From Chromera velia (lineage: Eukaryota > Sar > Chromeraceae), in the NCBI GenBank assembly GCA_018398765.1, contig JAHBMJ010001553.1, positions 1 through 29,285 on the forward strand: a stretch of DNA of 29,285 bases, in the 5' to 3' direction. Positions 11,555 to 22,580 of this stretch are shown here, piece by piece. The notes under the pieces were generated by a model. It was not told where the DNA came from. It saw only the letters and a program-made list of their open reading frames with translations, and did no database searches. Numbering within the stretch: position 1 is the stretch's first letter; the number at the start of each line of letters is the position of its first letter. A program made the position numbers and the translations under genes.

Positions 11555-12924
11555 TGTGTGTTTGTGTGTGTGCGTGTGTGTGTTGTTGTTGTTGTTCTTG
11601 TTCTTGTATGCCTTCGTTCTCTTTGAGTGTATCTGCAGGCGACAGGTCGCTTCTTGAGGCTGAATACGGTCAGTGAACAGTCTGCTCACTTTCCTCTTTT
11701 TGTTCCAGTCAATTGCCGTGGGGACAAGGCTTTTTGGGTCCTCAGAGGAAGCGTTGAAACTTCATGAGCGTGGTGATGTGAACCGTGTTTCCGTTTCGCT
11801 TTCTCAACACAGACCGTATTCGATGTAGGAGTAGGAGAGGGGAAGTGACGTCGATCGCAGCTACTGCGGAGACACAGGAAAAGTCCAAATCTCTTGTTGA
11901 AAATCTACTGCGGGTTTTCTTCTCTGCCTCTGCAGCTCCGTCTCTCGCTCCATATCCGGTCATCTGTCGGCGGGTACCGAAAATTTTGGACCAGCAGTGA
12001 AATGGACCTGGCACTCATCAGTCAGTCAGTGAGTGAGTCTGATCACGTGATTTTCTGCAAGCTCCGTCTTCTCCTTGTCCGTCTTTCGAAATATTCGATC
12101 GGTCAGACATGAGAATGCGCGTACCTGGGTTGAGAGTGTTGTCCGGAAATTCACTCGACAACTCTTTTTTGTCAGAGATGGAAGGATCAACACATTGCAT
12201 GCTATCAGACTTTCGATTTCTTCGATTTCAAGGACAAATGAAGTGAATGAAGCAGACGCTCCCTCTTTGTTTGAATGGACTGATCGTTAATTCGTGCAGG
12301 TGCGTTCTCAGCGATTCAGGAAGGAAGAACGGGTGCCGGGGCGGGGTCTCGGAGTGCGGGGGGGTTGTTTTTGTGGGGGGAAAGCGGGAGCCGGATCATC
12401 GCACCTTCCTTCTTCATGTCCCGACCGAATTCGTCAAGTGAGCCGCCGTCCCCCGACGGCCCGAGGGGAGACAGAGACACCCTCGGCAGGATGCCCCAGA
12501 CTCTCAAAGTCAGTCAGCGAACCAGGCAGTGAGTCGTGTTTGTGTGTCTTTCTGTCTGCCTGAGCAGAGAAGAAAAGAAAATGCACACGGAACAGATTGT
12601 ACATTTTGGTCTGACTGATTGTCGAAAAGAAAAGCGCAAAAGACAAAAACATCAGAAAGGAGTTACTCTGTAGTCTGTCCGCTCGTCTTTGGATCCGATC
12701 TGTCAGACTCCAGTCAGTCAAGCAGGCAAGCAGGCAGGCAGGCCGTCACTAAGGCAGCCAATGGATTCATGAAAGAAGAAAACCGGATGCTGCTGCTCCC
12801 TCGTTCGAGGGAATCTCAAGGACAACGAAAGTAAAAATCGTCTCTATCTGATTGGTAGAGCGGGTGTCGCTTCTGCGAGTGCTGATGACTGGTCACGGAA
12901 TGGTCAAATGTGGATGAATGAACG

Positions 12925-12991
<67 letters not shown>

Positions 12992-15532
12992 TCATGCCGG
13001 CTTCAATCCACGTTCTGCTGATGCCATGCAGGTGTTGGCCATTCGGGTAACCTCAGAGCCTAAAGTCAGTCAGTCAGTCAGTTGACTACGCAGCCAGGCA
13101 GACAGTCCGAAGGAACCATTCAACATCCTCAGAATCATTTGTGCGAAAAGCGTCAACATAGTCTTATCAATTCTCAAGAACCCACTCGAGTTTCGACTAG
13201 TATTCAGAGCGGCACGACAAGCGTCCAAAACCCTTTTTTTATTTCGTCCACCCGTTGTTGCATGCATGTGTACAACCTGCATGTCTGTCCATTTATTTTT
13301 GCAGGTTGGTGAGATCTTCAAATCCCCCTTCGGAGCCCAGAGTGCCCGTTACCTCGCAGAGAGAATCCCCCGTCTCCGGGAGGTGGTCTTGGATTTCATG
13401 TCTCCAGAAGAGGTTTGTTTGTCTGTCTGGCTGGCTGGCTGTATGCCTGTCTGTCTTGTGTATTCTGTTTTTTAATTATTTTGTTTGTCAAGAAAAATAA
13501 GAACAGAATGAAGAAGACAACGTCGGTCTGTCTGTCCGTCTGTTTTCTTCGTCCTTGCATGGTCTTGATCCTTTTTTTTGAGAGAGAGAGAGAGACCCGA
13601 AATATCGTTCTTCTATTTGTTTTTCTTGTCTCTCTCTTTCCCCTCTTTGCGTCGTGTCTTGAACCGAATGGGAGTTCGACCAACCGAAAGATTTTCTTCT
13701 CTAATTACATAGGTGTTCTGGGAGGGGGTAGCTGCTCAATTTCGTGATGTCATGTCGAAAGTCCCAAAAGAACCTCCCTCTCCAGAGGTGGGATGATTTT
13801 TTCCATCGCTGCCCGTCTTTTTCGAACTGTCCATTCTTTCTTCCTCTAATGCTCCTCCCCCCCCTGTCAACTTATTTATTAATATTGTTCTTGTTTACTG
13901 ATTGCAGGAGTCCTTCATTGCCCCCACACCCACCCCAGGGGCAGAGAGAACAAACGGAATTCTCTTCGTCTCCCTTTCCCCTCACGCACACGACCGCACG
14001 GGATCAGGAACATCTCTCGCTCAAGCTGCAGTCAGTCGCCGAGCAGGAACGCAGATGAGATAGATAGACAGACGGACGGATCCATGCAGAGAAGCAAACA
14101 CATCCGCTCAAGCAAGCAAACACACGCGTACACGCAACGCACTTTCCGAAAGCCCAAGTTCACAGACTCACGACTCTGCAAAACGCGTGCCCCCCCGTCC
14201 GATATTTGTTTACGTAGCTTGCCAATTTTAGAAGATTTCCCTCCCTCTCCCCTCGCTTCCCTTCACGTCCAACTGCGAGAGCGTCGTCCTGGAGCATGCA
14301 CATCTTGCTGTGGAGACATTCGTTTTTGTTTGAGATCCTGAGAATGTTTGTATAGCAATGCTTACTGGAGACCGAGTTCTCTGCTTCTGAATGCCAGACG
14401 ACGACGGCTATTTCAACAGTTTTACTCTTGTCCTGTTGCTGCTCTTTCTCTCTCTTTCTTTGAACAGGCTGCTCTGCAAGGGATTCCCTCTCGGCCGCAT
14501 TTCAACACCCCCGCTCACGGTTTCGCAGAAGCTGCTGCAGCGATGGCCAACTACCAGTCTCCCCACCATGCGTTGAGAGCAGCTGCTGCCGCTGCTGCAG
14601 CCAGGAATCGTGCGTCAGGGAGACGGTCGCAGAGTCTCCTGACGGCACGGTCCTCGGGCACGGGGGCGTTCCTCTCTGATGCCGCCCCTGTGGTCCCATC
14701 AAGCGACGCCCCTGTCGTCCCAACGTCAAGCGATACGGGATCTGAACAGTCTCCAACACAAGTCACGCCCATGGCAACTGAAGACAGGGGTGCTGCCTCG
14801 ACACAATTTCTCAGCCCCCAAATACCCCCAAGGCAAGTATCAAGACAGGGCCTACCCCACCCAAATAGTCTTATCGTTCCTTCCACATCGGAAACAGCAA
14901 TTTCGTCTCCAGGATTGCGTCGCCGTCTCTTATTGCAGCAGCAGCAACAACAGGTAGATGAAGGCCCGCCCCTTTTGCATCAGAGAAGTGAAGACATACC
15001 TCATCGGAGCAGTCTGACTGGAAGAACAGTCGACCATGCTACTCAGGGAAGCGTTCTTCGAAGTCCAACGGGTTCACCCCTACCCATGCCGTCTCCTCTT
15101 TCAACCCGTCTCCTCCAACACCAACAAGACCAGAACCAACACAATTGGACTCACACCCAAAGGCCATCCACCACCCGTCCCTTGGAGCTTCCGTTCCCAG
15201 TCGCAAGCCCCACGTCTCTTGCAGCTGCCCTTGCGAGAGTCGAGCCCTCAACCCCGCAAAGTTCACTCTCGTCGTCATCCCCCCACAGAATCCGGCTTCC
15301 AGGAGCTGCTGGGGCCGACGCCCCTGGTTTTGCCACCGCAGCGCATGCACGCCAGAACCGGGGGGCCCCGGAGGGCGTCACGATTCTCACTCTTCGGGGG
15401 GTTCACGTATGGACCACCGGCAGCTGGGTACAGCTTCGTCATCTGTGTGGTCTCGGAGAAGTGGAGCCGGGCGCACGGAGGTTCGAGGCTCTTGAGTTTC
15501 CCGTCGTATTGCGACGCTCTCGAATTTCGTAA
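8915..15532 (+). CDS. F-box protein with leucine-rich segments and disordered inserts
   Basis: Twelve exons in one continuous frame: 8915-9104, 9284-10896, 11020-11160, 11639-11668, 11709-11777, 11936-12020, 12300-12508, 13032-13064, 13305-13412, 13713-13787, 13908-14030, 14468-15532 (3741 nt, 1246 residues). F-box proteins pick substrates for SCF ubiquitin ligases through Skp1. Residues 20-60 fit an F-box (SIMSLPPDCFRTSLHFLSLR, then DLIRFRQTSK). Leucine-rich segments follow in pieces: ELRAPAALIFRALRLTGLRF, LPNLSVLDLLADF, VSVEHLSLSVS, LRLSLHI, PQTLKVLAIRV, YLAERIPRLREVVLDF and, near the end, VTILTLRGVHVW. Between them are long Ser/Pro/Gly/Glu-rich disordered stretches, mainly residues 110-540 and about 900-1190, the latter with polyAla and polyGln runs. 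The C-terminal half of exon 5 and the 40-nt intron before it are the weakest parts; the rest is supported by matched phases. The substrate is unknown. Confidence 0.75.
10192..10263 (+). repeat. Exact 36-bp tandem duplication inside F-box exon 2
   Basis: Bases 10192-10227 and 10228-10263 are identical. They encode GVEEREGLKVTF twice in a row, in frame, inside the acidic disordered part of the F-box protein. Perfect identity implies a recent duplication or an assembly effect. Confidence 0.95.
11496..11597 (+). repeat. Compound (TC)n(TG)n microsatellite in F-box intron 3
   Basis: A TC run passes directly into a TG run and then (TTG)n, ending about 40 bases before the acceptor at 11637-11638. 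It lies on the coding strand of the gene as TC/TG, so the pre-mRNA would carry UC and UG repeats. Confidence 0.9.
12926..12988 (+). repeat. Compound (TC)n(TG)n microsatellite in F-box intron 7
   Basis: The same TC-then-TG order and orientation as the tract in intron 3, ending about 40 bases before the acceptor at 13030-13031. Confidence 0.9.
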
Positions 15533-16579
15533 CGTCTCACTGAAGTAGAAGCAGATGTTGGTTTCATCTTAACGATTTTAAGCATCTCAAACTATATATA
15601 AAAATCTCAAGATGGCAATTACTAGGGCAATTAAAAAGAAGCTAGAAACTATCTAGGAAACTATTAAAAACAATTTTTTATGTCTCATATGTATATAAGC
15701 TATAATATATAATATAGCATAGTATAGCATATACCGCTAGATGTACCGTTTTTATGTAATATTTTTTTTCAAAAAATAATATAGGCTCTCAAATTGCAAA
15801 ATGAATGTGCTCAAGAATGTGACGCATGGGTGCCGGGCGGCTTATAGAAACATATTTTATAGAAACATCGTGACACTATAGTGGTTTACAGAAAAAACTA
15901 GGGCTTGCATGTACTATCTTTATCTTTTTTAAAAAAAAAAAATAATAGTCTACTAGTAGATAACAACAGAGAACCTATAGGCTATAGAAAAAACATTTTG
16001 TAAATGTGACTTTTATTTTGGTGACGAATCACTAACGATTTGCCAATGTTGCCATAAAGAGACTCATCGGATGAATATTAAACACTAGATTAAGCTATAG
16101 TAATTATAAATGATGAACTTCAAAAACAGCTGGATGTAAAGGAGATATCAGCTAGAAAAAAAAAACGTAATATGAAAAAGCTAGTGAAAAAGATTTGTCG
16201 ACTTCGCTTAGTTTGCTTGGGTTATAAATTAACGTTTTAAATTAAGTCGTCGTTTTCTAGAACGGATGACGTCAGGCTATATAGCTAGCTATATATAGCT
16301 TAAGATAAGTTAAGGTTTTAAAAAAATGTGTAGATCTATGGGTGTATGCATGTGCATCCTAGATGTGCATCATTTATCATACAATTTATGATTAATTTTA
16401 TGTTCAACTTCTTATTCAGGTTTTTTTTGCAGAATTATTAATATAACTTGAACTGTTTTGTTTTATTTTAAAAAATGTTAAGGAAAGCTAAGGAATCAAA
16501 AATCTGAAGGAGACCTCATTTGAAGTTGCCCATCTTCATTGAAATTCATTCAAATTCAGTTTTGTACGGCATACAGATT
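15533..16579. other. Convergent intergenic region with A/T-rich island
   Basis: This gap lies between the 3' ends of the F-box gene (+) and the MSP-ankyrin gene (-). About 15560-16510 is A/T-dominated, with many TATATA/TATAGC words, a near-palindrome of TATATAGCTAGCTATATA type at 16278-16298, and A/T homopolymers. Composition changes abruptly at both sides. I find no ORF, tRNA or rRNA signature. Confidence 0.65.
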
Positions 16580-19500
16580 TCACTCCATGAGTGGCATCTC
16601 CCTAATCCTTTTTATGATCGACTCTGGATCATCAGGACCTTCGTGTGCCTCTGGACAGACGTCAACCACCAGGATATCTCCTCGAAAGCCTTGCCGAGAT
16701 TCCAGACGCGCCGTCAAAATCACGTCTGCCATTCTCTTTTTCAGGACTTTCGTGATGAACTTGAGGTTTTCAGAGAGACCCGCATGGTCTGGAAAGAGTC
16801 CTGTGTCTCTGAGGGAGAGGACCAGGGCTTTGCGCTCCCTCTGCTGAGAAAGGATGCACATGGTGATCAAATCTGCATTGCAACCTCCCTTATTATCCAA
16901 GAGCATGGCTACATTTTTTGCCCCCTCGAGGCTCAGTCTGCTGAGAACCGGCATGCCCCTTTTCTCAAACGCTTCCCTGAGGGCCCGGGTCGTCTGGGGC
17001 CCTGCCGGGGTCCACGCAAGGTCCAACTCAACCAGAGTGTCCAGACACCCCAATTCCTTCACTAGGCCTGCTAGAGCCTCATCGCACGCGCACGTCCTTG
17101 AGAGACGCACTGACCTCAGGGCAAAGGGTATGCTCTCACCTCGGACGAAGGCAAATAAGCCCGTCAGTGTGTGGGCTGCTTCGTCGTCAAAAAGTATTTT
17201 TCCCTCGAATGCGATTTCCTTCACAGTGCGAGCAGTGCGGAACACAAAGTTTCGATAGAGGTCTTTCACTGTTGCTGCGTCTGAGCCGTTGGTGAAAGTC
17301 TTTGTATTCAGGACGTTGCTAAAGTGCGGAGGGGAGGCTGGGATAATCACCGGGGCCCAGAGACCTGCAGCGTCTGTGTTTTGGAACTCTGCGTCGTGTC
17401 TCTTTTGGTAATCTCCCCTGATTTTAAATGGGGGGGGAGTGGCATTTGATTGCCCCTCTATCTCTTCACTGTCCGTTGTCAGAGGATGGTGAATTAAGTG
17501 AGAGGGTTTGAAGCCTGTCACGAAGGTCTCAAAAGTCGGCCACCCTCTTTTCTCGAATGTTATTGGGTTGCGTTCAAACGACTCTTGTGTGTGTTCGCGT
17601 GCTGTGACTGCACAAGGGGGGGGCTCCTTGGGGACACCAGTGGATCTGAAGACGCGTGTGTGAGGACTGCTGTAGAGAAGATCAAGGCATGAGAGTGCTT
17701 CCTTAAAGAGAACGTCCTCCTCCGAACTTCTCGGCTTTTGGTAGAGTGACAAATAGTCCCAGAATACGGCGACTCTCTTGGCACGCTCTCCTCGTGCCCA
17801 CCAATGTCGGGATAGACCCTCACAGAGTTTCTCTAGGTGGAATCCGTCAGGGTCAGGGTGGTCTTTTGCAAGCCATGCGAAGGACAGACAGACAACTGTA
17901 AAACCTCCCCTAGAGGGAAAGTCCGCCTCCCTCATCGTCTTCTGTAACTCCCGGGCTTCTTCTTCTTGACTCTCAGTCCAACCTAATTGTGAAAGTCTCG
18001 CACGCACATCCTGTCTTCGACGGACCCTTTCTGTGTTCGCAAGGAAAAGCTGCAGGACGGGGAGGGGCCACAACGCGATGGCGCCTTTTCTGATCATCTC
18101 GGAGATGGGTTTCCACAACTCCCTCTCCTCCTTCGCCCAATCAATTTGGGTCCCTTCAAGCATTTGTGCGGGTGTTCTTTGCCCTTCCAGAAGCTCAATC
18201 ACGCGACTGAATCCTCTGCGAGCAGCGAGAGACAAAGCTGACTCACCATCTTCTGTTCGAAGGGAAACATCGGCACCTGCTTGTAGGAGGACAGCAGCAC
18301 CATCCACCACACCCGCCTCACACGCCCTCATTAAAGCGCTTTTCCCTTCCCTGTCTTGTCCATTCACACAGTTCCAGTCTTCCTCCCCTTCCCCTCCCGA
18401 TCTGTCCCCTCCCCTCCCACCAAACGATGTCGACATGGAGACAGAAGAAGAACGGATACACAGGTCCAACAATTTCAAACCTCTGTCCGATGCTCCCGAG
18501 GCACTCAGCAGAACTAGAGAAGTGAGGAAACTGTTTCCCGATGCATCCTGACCCTTTGCAGCGGCACCTGACCGCAGCAAGAGGTCCACCACCCCTAAAG
18601 ACGCACCCTGTTGTGTCTGATGCCAGAGCACTGACACGGAAAAGGAATTCTGCCCCTCCCTCTGCTTTTCTTCTTGTTTGATGTGATACGTTGCGTTTAC
18701 ATCTGCACCTGCCTCTACAAGTAATCGAACAATCTCCTCATGACATGAGAAGAACAGCGCCGTCTTTCCACTTGTATTTCGACAATCAACATCCACCCTC
18801 TCCCCCCCAACCTCAAGAACAAGCGCTACCGTCTCTGGATTACCACTCTTACACGCAGCCATGAGCGCAGTCAGACCTGTCGAAGTACTTTTTGTGGTCA
18901 CGTCTGCACCCCTCCCTATTAGGAATTTTGCTGTCTCAGTGTGTCCAGCACTGAGTGTTTTCAGCAGAATCGACTTTCCGCTGTTGTCCTTCTCTGCAAC
19001 GCCAGGCACACCCGCTCCCCTCCCGCTATTTCTACTGGCTGTGAAATCGAGCAACAACTTTGCCGCCCCAATGTTCCCCCCACAACATGCCTTCATAAGG
19101 GCAGAAGCTCCCTCTGCGTCCCTCTCTCCTTCCCTTGCTCCTCCTTCTATTAACACCCGGATGGTCTCAACGCTCCCGTTTGACGCTGCGTACATGAGAG
19201 CATTACGGCCCTTAAAATCTCTTTCGCTCACACTCACACCGACCTGCAAAAAGAAACGGACAGCCTCGACATGACCCCCCCCAGCAGCTATGAGAAGCGG
19301 CGTGACTCCATTTTCATCGCGTGGCATTTTGGCCTTGCACTTCTTGTCTGCCTCTTCCTCCTTTTCTTTCCCTTCGTTTCCACTTCTCACTTCACCCTCA
19401 AGGACAAGAGTTTCAAGGGGAGTGCGGATCAACGAGAAGAGCGAGGACACTGCACGGAGCACTTCCACGTCTCCCTTCTCGGCAGCCTCAATCAAGGTGA

Positions 19501-22500
19501 GACCGAGGGCGCCTGCAAAGAGGAAGCACAGGCATGCAGAGAGGTATGTGCATACAATGGAAGATTGTGTTGCACATTTGTTGACAACAAAAGAAGGAGA
19601 CCCCTAGTAGGCCATGAATGCTTCTTTGCGCAGGAAAGGTCATGAGATAGAAGGATGCCCTCAAGCACGGTTTCCTGTCTCAAGAACCATTCCTCAATCA
19701 TCCGCTCTCTTCATTGGTTTGTTGGAAGGAGAGCTAGAGTGTACGCAATGTACACAGAGAAGTGCAAGGCAAAGCCCAAAAGGACTGACTCACCTCCTGC
19801 ACTTGAACTTTGCGCCTGCTGCCTCTCCTCTTGCAGCATTTGATGATTCAGGTCTCGGAGAGAGCTCACGGATCCAAAAAAGTCTCTACTCCGACGAACG
19901 GCCTCGCCCACTGCTTGGACAAGCGTCAGGTCGGATTCTTCGACCGCCTTTGCGAGAATGAGACGAAGAATTCTGCATGCACGTGCCAATGTCGGTGTTC
20001 ACAACTTGAATGAAAAACAAAATCTGAGAGGAAAGACAAGAGGAGAAATGCAGACAACGAGACGTTATCAACCATTCATTGGCATAACACCCCACTGCCG
20101 GCACATGCAGACTTTAAGCAATCAACATGGAGGAAGGGGGGAAGTACTCTGTTGAAGTAGTGCTGTAACGGGCAGATACTCACAATGGCATCATACAACA
20201 ACGTATATTGAGATTGAAAAGAAAAGACATATGTATTCCCCAACAGCGCTGAACACCACTTCCTTCCACTCACTGACCGGGAGGGATCCCATTCTCCAGG
20301 CCGGCCGTCATCTTCATTCGTCTTCTCCGCTTCGTTATTCTCCACAGGATCTAGTAGTTCTTGTAGCGGTTTTGGGGCGGCCGGGGCTGTTCCTCTCTTC
20401 AAACTTTGGAGATGTGCGAACAGTACTGTCTCCTCCACGGTTCCCTTCCCCTTTCCTGCCGTCAGTCTAGAGACCCAAAATTGTTTGAGACACTCTGTAC
20501 TGTCGTCTGCCGTCTCCGTCTGTGCCCACTGGACAAGGAAGCGTGGGGGGTCCTCTTGGAGGTCTTTTTCTTGTTCTTCCTTCATCACCGTGGGAGGGAG
20601 AACGATAGTGACGGTGAGCTTCTGTCCAGGGTGCAGGAGGCCATTGGCGGGACGAATTAGGAACCTTTGGGGTTGTGAGGGCTGAATGTTGAAGAGGAGG
20701 GGGATTGTTGTACCCACACTTTGAAGTGAGAGAACTGCGGCAGAGGGCTGGTGGAGAGAACATTCAAAGGTGAGAAGATCGGCAGGGCTCAGCCTGAGCA
20801 TTGGGGGGGGAGGTTTCTGCTCCAACTGTGTGCCGAGTTGGACCTTTCTGACTTCTCCTTTGCTTTGCTTGGAACGCCAGGCTTCGGCAGAAAGTCTTGG
20901 GGAGTCTTCAAGTGAATCTGAGTTTGCGTCTATCTCTGTACATTCAATCAAAAACTTTGGAGGTTGTTTTTTCTCTTTGACGGGTAGGAAGAGAAGGGAG
21001 ACGAGTTGGGTCTGCAAGGACGGTAGGATACCTGCAGCTGGACGGACTATACACAGTGTGGGGTTTGTGATTTTGATCCTGAAGGCCAGAGGGCTAGATG
21101 GGTGTGTGTTCTGGAGCAGCAACAGAGAAGAGGAGAGTATTTGCACTGCAAATCTCTCGCACACCAGCTTCTCCGTCTGTTTCAAAGTGAGGTGGTACTT
21201 ATGAGGTGCGTCTTCTTTTTCTTCTTCTTTTTCTTCAGCGGCTGCACACAAATGCACAGAGGGGTGAACGGAACGAGACATGCGGGGGTTAGTGGGCTCT
21301 CATGGTCCGCTGGTTGGAGGGCTGGTTGTAACACTGCATGAGGCGAAAGGAAACGAGAGGAACTCTGTCGTCGATCCTTCGGAGTGTAATATCGATATTT
21401 TGGCTAGAGCAACTAAGTGAGCTGCATGATGCAGGCCTCTGTCAATATGTAAAGGGACGCCCGGGGGCGTGCGTGAGTAGGGAATAAGTGAGTGGGCAAG
21501 TAAGTGAGTCAGTGGGTACGTGCATGCATGAAAAAGGGAGCTTATCGACAGTCCTTCCTGCAACAAAACCAACCGCCCAGTCCCCCACTCCAACACAAAA
21601 CTCACCTTGACGATCTGACGCTGAGATGTTGCCAGGTTCCGTCAGAATCCCCTTCTTCAAGTATGCACGCAGTTGGGCTTTGTGCACTTCTGCGGTCTTG
21701 CTTCCATTCGACAAGGAGGCCCAAAACTGTCTCAGACAATCCGGACTGTCGTCTGCCGTGTCCGTCTGTGCCCACTGAACGAGGAAGCGTGGGGGGTCCT
21801 CTTGAAGGTCTTTTTCTTGTTCTTCCTCCATCACCGTGGGAAGAAGAATGATGGTCAGTGTCAGTTTCTGTCCAGGGTGCAGAATGCCGTTGGCGGGACG
21901 GACAACGAACATTTTGGGTTTCGTTGATTTGACTTTGAAAGCCACGAGAGTGGATGAAGTTGTATTCTCGATACATAGTGGAGAGGAAGAATTTGTGTAT
22001 TGAAAGTATTCGAAGTGGAGGGCATCTGTCGGACTCAACCTGACGAGAGGTGGAGGGACACTTAAATTTCCATTCCCTGCAGACACACGGCGAAGAAGGG
22101 ATCACATGCACGAAAATGAATGCATGGTAGTGGGAGAGTGCGCTTGCGTGGTGGGTGATTATGACGTGCAGCAGGCGAATCAGATGTGTCGTTTGGTTTC
22201 AGACATAGAATGGAGGAAAAAGAGGAGACCCGCTTCCTGTCAGTCCTTTTTCAGCTCGTGTGGCACAGAAAAGACTCTTGGGAGCGGCAGATTCGGTTTG
22301 TACCGTCAGGCAGATAGGTGAGAGTTTTACATAGAGAAACTTTATCTTGAAGCAAAGAGTGCAGCTGCCCACCCTTCTTCATCAGCCCTTTCTTGGAGTT
22401 GCTCCCTCGTATTTCAATGCCTGTACATGTGCCTGCGTCCCTTGCAGGCTGCAGTCGTTTCTTCATTCTGACAATTCTCTCTTGCAGGGCCTCCAGAGAC

Positions 22501-22580
22501 CCTCCCATCTCCTCCAACGAAACCGACAGACGGGAGAACTTGTCAATCCTGCTCATTGCGGGGGGACAGGAGGCCATCAT
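16580..22580 (-). CDS. Triple MSP/VAP-domain ankyrin protein (Vapyrin-like architecture)
   Basis: Exons on the - strand: about 22580-22304, 22076-21606, 21241-20278, 19972-19794, 19512-16580; all four junctions match in phase (4824 nt, 1607 residues from the ATG at 22580; the true start may lie upstream, since the frame stays open to about 22690). Order: short coiled coil (residues 10-35); MSP domain 1 (103-213; FKVKSTKPKMFVVRPANG, RFLVQWAQT); divergent MSP 2 (265-355; FRIKITNPTLCIVRPAAG); MSP 3 (397-505; FLIRPANGLLHPGQKLTV); about eight ankyrin repeats (637-1076; GVTPLLIAAGGGHVEAVRFF, GRNALMYAASNGSVETIRVL, GKSALMRACEAGVVDGAAVL); a domain with HPDPDG, AVFWDYLSLYQ and RGWPTFE (1165-1300); a leucine-rich tail. 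MSP domains of VAP proteins dock FFAT-motif partners at the ER; ankyrins bind proteins. MSP followed by ankyrins is the order of plant Vapyrin. A membrane-tethering or trafficking scaffold role is inferred. That one transcript spans all parts rests on splice phase alone. Confidence 0.75.
20490..20660 (-). repeat. Duplicated MSP segment, copy B (in MSP domain 3)
   Basis: Encodes the end of MSP domain 3 (from HPGQKLTV through EEQEKDLQEDPPRFLVQWAQ to the following Thr/Ala/Asp stretch). The DNA is about nine-tenths identical by eye to 21740-21900, which encodes the same part of MSP domain 1. Confidence 0.85.
21740..21900 (-). repeat. Duplicated MSP segment, copy A (in MSP domain 1)
   Basis: The partner of 20490-20660. 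Near-identical stretches include the one coding EEQEKDLQEDPPRFLVQWAQ. MSP domain 2, which lies between them, does not share this DNA similarity. Confidence 0.85.

Noticed and set aside
14061-14063. TAG as the end of the F-box gene
   Set aside because: A GTCAGT donor at 14031 joins in phase to a strong acceptor at 14467, keeping the frame open for 354 more codons with a leucine-rich end; the earlier stop is possible but less likely.
19495-19989. Independent ankyrin gene starting at 19495 or 19989
   Set aside because: Neither position is an ATG (both read TTG on the - strand), and both exons have clean acceptors in phase with the upstream MSP exon.
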